DNA from: Candidatus Raymondbacteria bacterium RIFOXYA2_FULL_49_16
GTDB lineage: Bacteria > Fibrobacterota > OXYB2-FULL-49-7 > XYB2-FULL-49-35
Length of the DNA stretch: 64,000 nt
Assembly (NCBI GenBank): GCA_001789205.1
Contig: MFYT01000071.1
Span: forward strand, 50,434 to 114,433
Reading direction: 5' to 3'
Made by a program: the position numbers and the translations under genes. Shown piece by piece: positions 31,456 through 40,766 of this stretch (the stretch's first letter is position 1; every line of letters starts with the position of its first letter). Below the pieces are notes generated by a model. The model had not been told where the DNA came from. It saw nothing but the letters and a program-made list of their open reading frames with translations, and ran no database searches.

Positions 31456-32324
31456 TACCAAAAGACTATATAACCGAATGGCGCAGGACAGCCCCTTGGA
31501 CGCATGATGCACAGGTGGAGCAAGACCTTGTTATCAGCAGAGCATTGGGTGAGATGTTTGGGAACTCGATAATACGGGAACATTTGGTCTTCCGGGGCGG
31601 GACAGCATTATATAAGCTTTACAGTCCCCGTCAGGTGCGCTATTCGGAAGATATTGATCTTGTGCAGGCAAAACCCGGGGCCATTGGGAAGATTGTGGAT
31701 GAATTGCGCTCACTATTAGACCCATGGCTCGGTCAGCCAAGACGTGTATTTGTTGAAGATAGTGTTAAGCTTGTTTACCGTTTTCAGTCCGAGGACATTC
31801 CGTCAATACCGCTTCGGCTGAAAATTGAAATTAACACCCGGGAACATGGGTCGCTCTATGGAACTGCGACCCGGCCATTGAACATTGTATCACGGTATTA
31901 TTCTGTAAAAACTGAAATACCGACATATCAGTTGGAAGAGTTGCTGGGCACCAAGATGCGGGCGCTCTATCAGAGGAAAAAAGGCAGGGATTTGTTTGAT
32001 ATGTGGTATTTTTTTAAAAACACTGATGCTGAAAGCAGGAAGATAGTAGAATGTTTCCAGTGGTATACAGCCAGGGAGGGGAAAACACCCTCACGGGCAA
32101 ATTTCGAATCCAATCTTCACGATAAATCAAAGGACCATTCATTTGGGAGAGAGGTAGAACCATTTTTAGCCCAGGGTGTTATGTGGGATCCTCATGGCGC
32201 TATGAGAACGATCCATGATAAACTTGTATCAAAACTTACTGGTGAACCGTGGAAAGGGAATGCCCGCTTAGAAAAAAAATCCAAAGAGAAAATTTACCAT
32301 GGATCAGCCAATAATAATCAATAA
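31452..32324 (+). CDS. AbiEii-type nucleotidyltransferase toxin
   Basis: A 290-residue protein with the AbiEii motifs in order: HLVFRGGTALYKLY (motif I), RYSEDIDLVQAKPG (D-x-D), LRLKIEINTREHG and YQLEELLGTKMRALYQRKKG with DLFDMWY (motif IV region). AbiEii transfers nucleotides (GTP preferred) and is bacteriostatic. It appears intact. Together with AbiEi it is a complete system, used for phage abortive infection in lactococci. Confidence 0.9.
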   Translation: MIPKDYITEWRRTAPWTHDAQVEQDLVISRALGEMFGNSIIREHLVFRGGTALYKLYSPRQVRYSEDIDLVQAKPGAIGKIVDELRSLLDPWLGQPRRVFVEDSVKLVYRFQSEDIPSIPLRLKIEINTREHGSLYGTATRPLNIVSRYYSVKTEIPTYQLEELLGTKMRALYQRKKGRDLFDMWYFFKNTDAESRKIVECFQWYTAREGKTPSRANFESNLHDKSKDHSFGREVEPFLAQGVMWDPHGAMRTIHDKLVSKLTGEPWKGNARLEKKSKEKIYHGSANNNQ

Positions 32325-32370
32325 AATTCATGACCTTAATAATTCAAGAAATCTTTATGCCGAGAATAAT

Positions 32371-32410
32371 TTCGACCTCGACCTCAACCTTAGCCTCGGC
32401 CTTCTTTTTT
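32371..32410. repeat. CTYRRC hexamer tract 11
   Basis: TTCGAC, CTCGAC, CTCAAC, CTTAGC, CTCGGC, then a CT/T run. It ends exactly where the copied SDR 3' end begins. Confidence 0.85.
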
Positions 32411-32458
32411 GTGACAGATATGAATATTCCGGTTGATGGCGGATGGACCGCCTGGTAG
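32411..32458 (+). pseudogene. copy of the SDR 3' end
   Basis: Codons VTDMNIPVDGGWTAW-stop match the SDR end at about 30523-30570 (VTGANIPVDGGWTAW). It is followed after one base by the cytidylyltransferase ATG. The original SDR-cytidylyltransferase junction is thus kept here while the intact SDR lies before the AbiE pair. Confidence 0.9.
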
Positions 32459-32459
32459 A

Positions 32460-33197
32460 ATGAAAATGAAAATCGTCTGCACTATTGAAGCACGAATGCA
32501 ATCCACGCGCCTTCCTGGAAAGGTGTTGTTGCCTATTTTAGGCAAACCCATGCTTGAACGGCTGGTAGAGCGGATCAGACAGGCAAAGGAAATTGACGAA
32601 GTTGTTATTGCCACGACAGTGCATCCTTCATGCGATCCAATCGCCCAGCTAGCCGAAGGTATCGCTGTAAAATGCTTTCGCGGGAGTGAAGAAGATGTCC
32701 TGGACCGTGTGCTGCGGGCTGCCCAATCTGTTAATGCGGATCTTATTGTTGAACTCACCGGCGATAATCCGCTTGTTGATCCCAGGGTAATTTCAAAGGT
32801 CGTGCAAGCTTTTATGGCCGGGGATACAGATTACTGCACAAACCATCTGAAAAGAACTTATCCGATTGGCATGGATGTTCAGGTTTTTCCGGTAAAGGTC
32901 CTTGAGCAGGTGGCCTCACTCACGCGCGACCCGCGAGACCATGAACATGTGTCTGTATTTATTTATGAACATCCGGAAATATTTAAAATCAGGGATGTGG
33001 AAAGCGGGATTACAGAAGATGTGCACTCAATGCGCCTGACAGTGGACACTGACGCTGATTTCAGGCTGATTTGTGCGGTTTTTGAACGATTATATCCAAA
33101 GAACCCTGGTTTTGGGCTTGATGATATTCTTGCTTTGCGAAAGGCAGAGCCTGGCCTTTTTGCCGTAAATACCCATATTCAACAGAAAAAAACATGA
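32460..33197 (+). CDS. SpsF/PtmB-like cytidylyltransferase
   Basis: A 245-residue GT-A nucleotidyltransferase from ATG 32460; an upstream in-frame ATG at 32433 lies in the copied SDR end. It shows CTIEARMQSTRLPGKVLLPI, VVIATTVHPSCDPIAQLAE, DLIVELTGDNPLVDP, and DPRDHEHVSVFIYEHPEIF. Family members activate nonulosonic or related acids with CTP. It is the third such domain in the window and the one most like the PtmB/SpsF stand-alone type. The next gene overlaps by 4 bp. Confidence 0.87.
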   Translation: MKMKIVCTIEARMQSTRLPGKVLLPILGKPMLERLVERIRQAKEIDEVVIATTVHPSCDPIAQLAEGIAVKCFRGSEEDVLDRVLRAAQSVNADLIVELTGDNPLVDPRVISKVVQAFMAGDTDYCTNHLKRTYPIGMDVQVFPVKVLEQVASLTRDPRDHEHVSVFIYEHPEIFKIRDVESGITEDVHSMRLTVDTDADFRLICAVFERLYPKNPGFGLDDILALRKAEPGLFAVNTHIQQKKT

Positions 33198-33718
33198 ATC
33201 ACCCCGACATATTAACCGGCCGACTGCGGCTTGAACCGTTTGCTGAAAAGTATCTGACATTAAAGTATGTTGGATGGCTGAATGATCCGGCAGTTGTAAA
33301 ATACAGCGAACAGAGGCATAAAGCCCATACAATCGAGACCTGTCGTTCATATTGGGAAGCCATGCAGAAGGGCGGCCACTTTTTTTGGGCTGTTGTAGAA
33401 CCTTCCGAAGGCCACATTGGCAATATTTCAGCGTATATTGATTCGAAAAATAATACTGCGGACATCGCAATCATGATTGGTGAGACCGGCTTGCAGGGCA
33501 AGGGCTTTGGCCTGGAAACTTGGAAAGCTGTCATGAAGTTTTTATTCAAAAACACTGATATAAGGAAGATAACCGCAGGGACAATGTCTGCCAATGAACC
33601 AATGCTGCGAATTATGCGAAAGGCGGACATGGTGCCTGATGGAGTGCGCAAAGGTCAGTATCTTTTAGAAGGCCAGGAAGTAGATATTGTCTATTTCGCG
33701 GCATTTCGACAACCATGA
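33194..33718 (+). CDS. GNAT acetyltransferase (RimJ/RimL-like)
   Basis: A 174-residue GNAT protein: LTGRLRLEPFAEKYL, KYVGWLNDPAVVKYSEQRHK, IAIMIGETGLQGKGFGLETW (acetyl-CoA binding), ANEPMLRIMRKADMVPDG. It likely acetylates an amino sugar. It overlaps both neighbours by 4 bp, so it is a core member of this operon segment. Confidence 0.85.
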   Translation: MNHPDILTGRLRLEPFAEKYLTLKYVGWLNDPAVVKYSEQRHKAHTIETCRSYWEAMQKGGHFFWAVVEPSEGHIGNISAYIDSKNNTADIAIMIGETGLQGKGFGLETWKAVMKFLFKNTDIRKITAGTMSANEPMLRIMRKADMVPDGVRKGQYLLEGQEVDIVYFAAFRQP

Positions 33719-34701
33719 ACCTTTTTAAGGCCATTGTAATTGGATGCGGCAGAATAGGCGCCGGGGCTGCTGGTGGCAGCATGCAGTCGCATGCCGAAGC
33801 TTATTCCAAACATCCCGGTATCACACTTTCCGGCCTCTGCGATGCAGATCCTGGCAGGCTCTTGGAAGCTGCTGGCCGTTTCAAAGTCAAGAGTGATAGT
33901 GATTATATCAGGCTCTGCACAGAAATAAAGCCGGATATAGTGAGTATTTGCACCCCGGATAATACCCATGATGAAATTGCCTGTTCTCTTCTTGAATCTG
34001 TATCACCCAGGCTTATTTTTATGGAAAAACCTGTTGCCCTGACCGCGGATGCCGGAGCAAAGATGCTTGCCCTTGCCCAGAGCAAAAAATGTCTGATCGC
34101 CGTGAATTATACAAGGCGATATTCTGAAGCGTTTCAGAAGGTTCGCGACAATATTTCTGCGGGCCTTTACGGCAACCCCCTTCAGGCCACAATGACCTAT
34201 GGAAAAGGGCTTTTCCATAATGGAACGCATGCAATTGACCTTCTCCGGTACTGGTTCGGCGATTTTTCCAGTGAAAAACCTTTTGAGAAAATTTGGGGCC
34301 CTGCTGCTGATGCAAGTTATTCCTGTGTTTTAACGTTCCAAACGGGTTTTAAGGCAGTACTCCGGGCCTTTGATGAAAGAGTAAGCACTGTATTTGAGGG
34401 CGATTATATTTTTGAAAAGGGGAGGGTTGGTTTTACAAACGGCGGCGCACTATGGCATTTTTACGATAATACCGAGAGCCCTTATTTCCGTGACTACCGG
34501 AATTATATTGAAAAAAATACACAAGCCACTTGCTTTGCACAGCCGTTTGAAAATTGTCTGTACCGGGCTATTGATAATATTGTTGCAGCACTGAATACCA
34601 GTGCACCGCTTTTATGCGATGGGCAGGATGGTTTAATGGCTATTAGAATTGCAGAAAGAATCAGAAACGATTATGAAGCGCATAGCAGTTGTTGCAGGTG
34701 A
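33715..34701 (+). CDS. Gfo/Idh/MocA family oxidoreductase
   Basis: A 328-residue NAD(P)-dependent sugar dehydrogenase. The N-terminal Rossmann fold has VIGCGRIGAGAAGG, VSICTPDNTHDE and FMEKPVALTADAGAKML (the E-K-P motif); the C-terminal substrate domain follows from about residue 135 (INYTRRYSEAFQ as NYTRR, and FHNGTHAIDLLRYWFGD). It probably oxidises or reduces C3 of a nucleotide sugar. PtmF-like roles in legionaminic-acid or GDP-GlcN pathways are possible but unproved. The next gene starts inside its 3' end. Confidence 0.87.
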   Translation: MNLFKAIVIGCGRIGAGAAGGSMQSHAEAYSKHPGITLSGLCDADPGRLLEAAGRFKVKSDSDYIRLCTEIKPDIVSICTPDNTHDEIACSLLESVSPRLIFMEKPVALTADAGAKMLALAQSKKCLIAVNYTRRYSEAFQKVRDNISAGLYGNPLQATMTYGKGLFHNGTHAIDLLRYWFGDFSSEKPFEKIWGPAADASYSCVLTFQTGFKAVLRAFDERVSTVFEGDYIFEKGRVGFTNGGALWHFYDNTESPYFRDYRNYIEKNTQATCFAQPFENCLYRAIDNIVAALNTSAPLLCDGQDGLMAIRIAERIRNDYEAHSSCCR

Positions 34702-35725
34702 TGCCGGCGGAGCAGCGGCTTTGGTTCCCGTCATAACGGAATTATTGAAAACCAATGAACTTACCGTGGCATTGAAACCCTATGGCCTTGCCGAATCCAT
34801 TTGGTCTGATGCCGGATTAAACATGTTCGTCAATCAGGATAGCGAATATGACTTATTGCTTACGGGCACAAGCGTCAATTCTGAAATGCGTGAACTTGAT
34901 TGCATTAAAAATGCGCATGCTGCAGGGAAATATTCTGTTTCGCTCATAGATTTCTGGTCTAACATCCGCGAGCGATTTACCGGCAAAGACGGCTCCATGG
35001 TATTGCCGGATGCGCTTGCAGTGCTTGATGAAGGCCAACGGAAGCATATGGTTGGTTTAGGGTTTCCTGATGAACGGCTGTTTGTAACCGGGCATCCCTT
35101 GCTCGAAGACGCCGAACTGTTCGGGAAGGACAACAAGGCCGATTCATTACGGTCAAAACTGATTACCCAATACGGCCTGACGAGTTCCGGCATTCTGGTT
35201 CTTTTTGCTTCGCAACCCATCCGCAAAATGGGATATGCGGAGAAATATGGGTTTGATGAAGTTGCCGCGTGCGAAGACGTTTGTGCAGCCGCAAAAAGTT
35301 ATGGAAAATTAGAAATCCTTCTTCTCCCGCACCCAAGAGAAACTTCGAAAGAAGTTAAGAATAAATATGCCCATCTGGCTGGCCCGCATTTTCGGATATT
35401 GAAAAGCGATTTGCCCTGGGAGTCTGTTTTGAGCGCAGATATAGTAATAGGCATGAACTCAATGCTTCTGATGGAAGCTTGCCTGATGCGTAAAACCGTT
35501 ATAAGTCACCAACCAAACCTTAAAGGTCAGGATTATCTGGTATCCAATGCCTCTGGCTGGAGTGTTAGCACAAAATCACGAAGCGAGTTGCAATCAGCCT
35601 TAGAGTCATTTTTAACTAATAATACCTTTCAGAATGCTCATAAAAAGGTTTTAAATAGTATTGAGATACAGGCTGGTGCTGCGAATCGTGTTGTTTCGCT
35701 TGTTTTAGATACCAATGCGAGGTAG
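34673..35725 (+). CDS. GT-B-fold protein of unknown specificity
   Basis: A 350-residue protein starting at ATG 34673, 29 bp inside the previous gene. It reads MKRIAVVAGDAGGAAALVPV, then VSLIDFWSNIRERF, RLFVTGHPLLEDAELF, LLPHPRETSKEVKNKY and DIVIGMNSMLLMEACLMRKT, the layout of GT-B glycosyltransferases and UDP-sugar hydrolases. It could be a glycosyltransferase, or could fill the missing PseG hydrolase step; sequence alone does not decide. Product unknown. Confidence 0.6.
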   Translation: MKRIAVVAGDAGGAAALVPVITELLKTNELTVALKPYGLAESIWSDAGLNMFVNQDSEYDLLLTGTSVNSEMRELDCIKNAHAAGKYSVSLIDFWSNIRERFTGKDGSMVLPDALAVLDEGQRKHMVGLGFPDERLFVTGHPLLEDAELFGKDNKADSLRSKLITQYGLTSSGILVLFASQPIRKMGYAEKYGFDEVAACEDVCAAAKSYGKLEILLLPHPRETSKEVKNKYAHLAGPHFRILKSDLPWESVLSADIVIGMNSMLLMEACLMRKTVISHQPNLKGQDYLVSNASGWSVSTKSRSELQSALESFLTNNTFQNAHKKVLNSIEIQAGAANRVVSLVLDTNAR

Positions 35726-35728
35726 ATT

Positions 35729-36994
35729 ATGGAAAAATTAGCAATTTTAGGCGGCAAGCCTGTGCGTACGAAACCGTTTCCAGCTGTTAAAAATATTGGA
35801 AAAGAAGAAATAGCTGCGGTTAATCGCGTATTAAAGAGCGGTGTGTTGTCCAAGTTTCTCGGCGTCTGGCATAAAGACTTCTATGGTGGGCCTGGTGTTC
35901 AGAAACTGGAAAAAAATTGGGCCGCACATTTTGGCGTAAAACATGCAATATCTGTTAACTCCGCCACATCCGGCCTGTATGCCGCAGTTGCAGCCACTGG
36001 CGTTGGGCCTGGTGATGAGGTCATTGTCTCGCCCTATACCATGTCTGCTTCTGCTGCAGGAATCCTTGTATGCGGTGCTGTCCCTGTGTTTGCCGACATA
36101 GATCCGAAAACATATTGCATATCAGCAGAAACCATCAAAAAAGTGCTTACTCGCCGGACAAAAGCCATTGTTGTTGTTGATATTTTTGGATATCCTGCTG
36201 ATTTTGACGGAATAATGGCGTTAGCGCGCAAATATAAGCTTACGGTCGTTGAAGATGCTGCTCAGGCACCTGGTGCCAAGTATAAAGGCCGTTGGGCTGG
36301 GACCCTGGGTGATGTGGGTGTTTTTAGCCTTAATTATCACAAAACAATTCATTCCGGTGAAGGCGGCATTGTTGTAACAAACAATGATGATCTGGCAAAT
36401 CGTATTCAGCTTATCAGGAATCATGCTGAAACAGTTGTTAAGGCCAAAGGCGACCGGCATCTTGCGCATTTGATAGGGTTTAATTATCGTATGACTGAAA
36501 TTGAAGCTGCTATTGCTGCTGAACAGTTAAAAAAGCTCGAAAAGTTTACAAAATTAAGGATTCAGGCCGCTGAATATATTAACCATAAATTGAAAGGGAT
36601 TCCCTGGCTTAAACCTTTTACAGTACAGGCTGGCCGCAGGCATGTCTACTATGTGTTGCCGTTCCAGTACGATGAAAAACTGGCGGGGGTTCCACGGGAA
36701 TCGTTCGTAAAGGCGGTTGCGGCAGAGGGTGTTCCTTTTGCCCAAGGGTATGTTGAGCCGCTCTATATGCAGCCGATTTATCAGAAGCGCGCAAGTATCT
36801 GTTCGTATAGTTGCCCAAAGTATAAAGGAAAAGTCTCGTATGCAAAGGGGATATGTCCGGTGACTGAGGAAATGCATTATAAAAAGCTGGTTTTTACAAC
36901 GCTGGTTCATCATAGCCTGTCAAGAAAAGATGTGGAAGATGTTGCGATTGCTGTCGTGAAGGTAGCAGATAATATTGGATCCCTGCCACGATGA
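35729..36994 (+). CDS. DegT/DnrJ/EryC1/StrS-type aminotransferase
   Basis: A 421-residue PLP enzyme, longer than pseC. MEKLAILGGKPVRTKPFP is the opening of the scyllo-inosamine/AHBA-like subgroup. SVNSATSGLYAAVAATGVGP, VVEDAAQAPGAKYKGRWAGT and FSLNYHKTIHSGEGGIVVTN (cofactor lysine, about residue 205) follow. The C-terminal half holds extra cysteines (ASICSYSCPKYKG, GICPVTEE) not seen in pseC. It aminates a keto sugar; which one is unknown. Overlaps the next gene by 4 bp. Confidence 0.9.
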   Translation: MEKLAILGGKPVRTKPFPAVKNIGKEEIAAVNRVLKSGVLSKFLGVWHKDFYGGPGVQKLEKNWAAHFGVKHAISVNSATSGLYAAVAATGVGPGDEVIVSPYTMSASAAGILVCGAVPVFADIDPKTYCISAETIKKVLTRRTKAIVVVDIFGYPADFDGIMALARKYKLTVVEDAAQAPGAKYKGRWAGTLGDVGVFSLNYHKTIHSGEGGIVVTNNDDLANRIQLIRNHAETVVKAKGDRHLAHLIGFNYRMTEIEAAIAAEQLKKLEKFTKLRIQAAEYINHKLKGIPWLKPFTVQAGRRHVYYVLPFQYDEKLAGVPRESFVKAVAAEGVPFAQGYVEPLYMQPIYQKRASICSYSCPKYKGKVSYAKGICPVTEEMHYKKLVFTTLVHHSLSRKDVEDVAIAVVKVADNIGSLPR

Positions 36995-38193
36995 CAACAA
37001 AGAGAGTGCTTTTTGTACCAGCAACAAAGCGGAACGCAGACTTGTTGATTTTATATGCATTAGCGTTGAAGGATGAGTATGAATGTCTTTTTTTAAGGAC
37101 AACACTATTCGGCAGTGTCGCTGACGCAGGAGAAGAACCGGCAAACCAGGGATTTCGAGTTGTCACTGACCAGTTTTTATTGCAGAATGGTGGCATCCGA
37201 GAATTTTCTCGCGTCCGTAAACAAAAACAATTACATGGCAGGTATAAGAGTTTTCTGGCAGCCTTGCAATTGGATTTAATTGTTATTGGATGGGACAATG
37301 ATTCGATTGGAAAATGGACTTCGTTTGTCGCAGATGAGATTCAAATCCCAAGCTTGGGATGCCAGGAAGGCAGCTGGACCTTCAGCTATGCATTCCCGCT
37401 AAAGGTAAGGGTAAAAAAGCTGCTTCTTGAATTTGTTTCAGCAATATATTACAAACCCGCGCGGTATTCAAAATTTTACCAGAATTCTGTTTATGTTGCG
37501 GTTTGGGGTGAGTTTGATAAAAAACAGGCGATCCGTCACGGTGCATTAGAGAAGAATGTGTTTGTCGTTGGGGATCCTCGGCAAGATCCGGCAAAACGGA
37601 ACAGTGATGATGCCCGACCATTTCTCGAAAATAAGACGATATTATATCTTGATCTGCCCGGGTTGACATTGCCCAAGGGTACGGTTAATTATGCGGCTCT
37701 TCAGAAATTTCGTGCCCGTATGGTTGAGATTATTGACAGCAAAGGTTATAGCTTGATCTATAAAGTGCATCCACTTACCAGCGAAAAAGAAATGAAGGAT
37801 GTTAAAGAAATCTTATCTGGAAAGCCAAGGGTGAACCTTGTTGTTCAGGGTATCGCTGAGTCTTTCTATAAAAACGTTTGTGCGTGTATTACTTTTCCCT
37901 CAACCTGTATTTATACTATTCTTGCCACAGGCGCTCCATTGATTCAGATTCGGCCAAAATTTGGTCTTGTTGATCAATATTTCTGGGATCCGTATGTGGA
38001 TTGTGGTGCTGGAATAAATATCGAGTCGCCGGAAGATATCGAATCTGCATTAGAACAGATCGAAAAACCCGCATGGAAGCAGGCTTACCTTCAAAAAAGT
38101 AAGAGTGCTGCCATGCAGATAATGGGGCCTGATGATGGAAAGGCTGGGCAACGATTTCGACAAACGGTTCAAACGATTTTTTCAAATAACTGA
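36991..38193 (+). CDS. GT-B-type capsule/teichoic-like transferase
   Basis: A 400-residue protein. N-terminal part VLFVPATKRNADLLILYALA and IVIGWDNDSIGKWTSFVADE; C-terminal part YVAVWGEFDKKQAIRHGALE, VFVVGDPRQDP, GYSLIYKVHPLTSEKEM, ITFPSTCIYTILATGAPLIQ. The VWGE.. G..  VVGDPR pattern and the HP motif match CDP-glycerol/polysialic-acid-type transferases with a GT-B fold. It may add the nonulosonic acid or a phosphate-linked group to the chain. No signal peptide or membrane segment is seen. Confidence 0.6.
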   Translation: MTTKRVLFVPATKRNADLLILYALALKDEYECLFLRTTLFGSVADAGEEPANQGFRVVTDQFLLQNGGIREFSRVRKQKQLHGRYKSFLAALQLDLIVIGWDNDSIGKWTSFVADEIQIPSLGCQEGSWTFSYAFPLKVRVKKLLLEFVSAIYYKPARYSKFYQNSVYVAVWGEFDKKQAIRHGALEKNVFVVGDPRQDPAKRNSDDARPFLENKTILYLDLPGLTLPKGTVNYAALQKFRARMVEIIDSKGYSLIYKVHPLTSEKEMKDVKEILSGKPRVNLVVQGIAESFYKNVCACITFPSTCIYTILATGAPLIQIRPKFGLVDQYFWDPYVDCGAGINIESPEDIESALEQIEKPAWKQAYLQKSKSAAMQIMGPDDGKAGQRFRQTVQTIFSNN

Positions 38194-38202
38194 TGGAGCC
38201 AT

Positions 38203-39411
38203 ATGATGAAACAGCGTGATACGTCAGGAAAACCCCGATTTTCTAATCTTCAGTATTGTTCGCGGTGTTGTATGCCTGAAACCCAGGAGGGAATAAAGTA
38301 TGATGAAATGGGTATTTGTCAGGCGTGCCAGTCCTCGGAACAAAAGATTCATATAAACTGGGTTGAACGAGAAAGTTCTTTGCGTGCTATTTTTGATGAG
38401 GCAAAGGCAAAAGCAGGGAACGGTTATGACTGTATCGTGCCTATCAGCGGCGGAAAGGACAGCACGTTCCAACTGCATGTGCTGGTAAACGTGTATAAAA
38501 TGAAACCGCTTGCAGTCACATTTAACCATAATTGGTTCAGTGAAACCGGCTGGTATAATCTGCAGAATGCCCTGGAAGTTTTTAAATTGGACCATATGAT
38601 GTTTACGCCGAACAGGGACCTGGTCAACAGGATCGCCCGCAGGTCGCTTGATGGAATTGGGGATGTCTGCTGGCATTGCCATGCCGGGTGTGGAGCATAC
38701 CCGCTGCAGGTGGCCACAAAATTTAAAATACCACTGCTGGTTTATGGGGAATCGATTGCAGAGGCTTCGGGCCGTGCTTCTTATTACAAGCCGGTGCGGA
38801 AATTCGATAGAGATTATTTTACGAAAGTGTCAGCAAAACTCAAACCTTCAGAGATGGTATGTGAATATCTGAGCGGTCGCGACCTGTATCCCTTTGAAGT
38901 GCCAAGCGTTGAGGATATTGAATCCGTAGGGGTATATGGAATCCATCTGGGAGACTATATCTTTTGGGACGATGAACGTCAGACTGAATTTATTCGCGAT
39001 ACGTATGGATGGAAAGAAACCGAGATCGAAGGGGCTTATAAGCAGTATAAAAGCGCCGAGTGCGTTATGCCGGGTATGCATGATTTTACCTGTTATTTGA
39101 AAAGAGGTTATGGTCGGAGTACCTATCAGGCATGTGTTGATGTCAGAAATGGTCTTTTGACACGTGAAGAGGGTTTTGCTCTGGCAAATGAGCATGATGC
39201 TGCTCGTCCGGATGCACTTGATTATTATTTGGAAATAACCGGGTTGTCTGAAAAAGAGTTTTATCAAACCATGGAGAAATTACGTCAACAGAAGCTTAAG
39301 GGGATCGACGTACCGGTTTTACAGCGTACCAAACCAGTAAAAGAGAAGCTTGTGCCACACGTACAACAGATAATCCGTAAATACAGGCAGCAACCAGGAA
39401 AGGCTAAGTAA
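38203..39411 (+). CDS. N-acetyl sugar amidotransferase (PseA/WbpG type)
   Basis: A 402-residue PP-loop ATPase. A cysteine cluster YCSRCCMPETQEG and ICQACQSS precedes the PP-loop PISGGKDSTFQLHVLV (about residue 85), and VCWHCHAGCGAYPLQVA adds more cysteines. The family (WbpG, PseA, LegX-like) turns an N-acetyl sugar into an acetamidino sugar using ammonia. With pseB, pseC and pseI in the window, a Pse5Ac7Am-like product is a fair guess. HisH- and HisF-like partners, usual for WbpG, are absent; an amidase gene follows directly. Confidence 0.88.
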   Translation: MMKQRDTSGKPRFSNLQYCSRCCMPETQEGIKYDEMGICQACQSSEQKIHINWVERESSLRAIFDEAKAKAGNGYDCIVPISGGKDSTFQLHVLVNVYKMKPLAVTFNHNWFSETGWYNLQNALEVFKLDHMMFTPNRDLVNRIARRSLDGIGDVCWHCHAGCGAYPLQVATKFKIPLLVYGESIAEASGRASYYKPVRKFDRDYFTKVSAKLKPSEMVCEYLSGRDLYPFEVPSVEDIESVGVYGIHLGDYIFWDDERQTEFIRDTYGWKETEIEGAYKQYKSAECVMPGMHDFTCYLKRGYGRSTYQACVDVRNGLLTREEGFALANEHDAARPDALDYYLEITGLSEKEFYQTMEKLRQQKLKGIDVPVLQRTKPVKEKLVPHVQQIIRKYRQQPGKAK

Positions 39412-40766
39412 TGGCTCTATTTAATGATAAAAGTATACACCAGATAACCGGCATGCTGGCGCAGAAGAAGATTTCAGCTGTTGAAATCGCGCAGGAATCA
39501 ATAAAACAATACACAGCACTGGAGCAGAAGGTACAAGCATGGGTCTGTTTCAACGGTGACAAACTACTGTCTGAAGCGAAGGCTGCGGATGCGCGCTTGT
39601 CTGACGGCCAGCCTGTGCGGTCACTTGAGGCTGTCCCAATTGGCGTTAAGGATATAATGAACACTATTGATTTCCCAACTCAGATGGGCAGCCCTATATG
39701 GAAGGACTTCACGCCCGGCAATGATGCTCGGGTGGTTTTTTCTCTTAAACAGGAAGGCGGCTTGGTTCCTGGAAAGACGGTCACTGCTGAGTTTGCAGTA
39801 CATACTCTGGGAAAGACACTGAACCCTCATGATGTTACCCGTACACCTGGTACTTCCTCAAGTGGTTCAGCGGTTGCGGTTGCAACTGCAATGGTACCTG
39901 CTGCTCTGGCAACACAAACAGCCGGCTCCATAGTCAGGCCAGCAAGTTTCTGTGGTATATATGGCTGTAAGCCGTCTTTTGGACTCATTCCGCGTACTGG
40001 CTTGTTGAAAACGACAGACAGTCTCGATACTGTAGGCTTTATGGCATATCACTACGAAGATTTAAAAAATTTATTTGAAGTCTTTCGTGTGCATGGCCAC
40101 AATTATCCTGTCAGCGATACGTATCTTTCTGATACGTCTTTGCAGTCCGCACCTTCAGGTAGGCCGTGGAAGATTGCTTTCGTAAGGACGCGTACATGGA
40201 AAAATCTCCCTGACCAGGAAGCAAAATCAATCGAAGAATGGATTGCACGGTTATCCCGTGAAAAAGATATTGAAATTCATGAAGTTGAACTCCCGGCTAT
40301 AATGCAGAAGTCGCATGAGGTGCATGCGACCATATACGATAAGACGCTGGCTTATTATTTCAACGAAGAGTTCAAGAAAGCTGAATTAGTTTCGCCGATT
40401 ATGAATCGATTGATCGCACATGGGAATAAGATAACAGTATCTGAATACCAGGCAGCTTTAAATACACAGGAAGAGATGTGGCGGGCTATGGACGGATTTC
40501 TTGATGGATTTGATGTAATGGTGTCGCATGCCACAGCAGGTCCAGCACCGTTGCGTGATACCGAGGAATTGCCGGATCCTGCGCTTATGTGGACAATGAC
40601 CCACCTTCCGGTTGTTCATGTGCCCTTATTCCGCTCATCTGATGGGCTTCCTTTTGGCATGCAAATAACGGCAAAGAAATATTTGGATTATAAACTTCTG
40701 ACGTTCTGTGATATGCTGATACAAAGGGAAATTATTCCAACCCATGCACAAGGTGTTCGGTTATGA
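39411..40766 (+). CDS. amidase-signature family hydrolase
   Basis: A 451-residue amidase. The catalytic triad elements are the Lys in VPIGVKDIMNT (about residue 80), the cis-Ser in TRTPGTSSSGSAVAVA and the nucleophile Ser in LATQTAGSIVRPASFCG. GatA and related amidases release ammonia or cleave amides. Its start overlaps the amidotransferase stop (TAATG) and the next gene overlaps by 4 bp. It may supply ammonia to the amidotransferase in place of a HisH-type glutaminase; this is inference from position. Confidence 0.87.
   Translation: MALFNDKSIHQITGMLAQKKISAVEIAQESIKQYTALEQKVQAWVCFNGDKLLSEAKAADARLSDGQPVRSLEAVPIGVKDIMNTIDFPTQMGSPIWKDFTPGNDARVVFSLKQEGGLVPGKTVTAEFAVHTLGKTLNPHDVTRTPGTSSSGSAVAVATAMVPAALATQTAGSIVRPASFCGIYGCKPSFGLIPRTGLLKTTDSLDTVGFMAYHYEDLKNLFEVFRVHGHNYPVSDTYLSDTSLQSAPSGRPWKIAFVRTRTWKNLPDQEAKSIEEWIARLSREKDIEIHEVELPAIMQKSHEVHATIYDKTLAYYFNEEFKKAELVSPIMNRLIAHGNKITVSEYQAALNTQEEMWRAMDGFLDGFDVMVSHATAGPAPLRDTEELPDPALMWTMTHLPVVHVPLFRSSDGLPFGMQITAKKYLDYKLLTFCDMLIQREIIPTHAQGVRL

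Noticed and set aside
38203-39411. Amidotransferase considered as asparagine synthase or NAD synthase
   Set aside because: The cysteine clusters on both sides of the PP-loop and the overall length match the N-acetyl sugar amidotransferase family.
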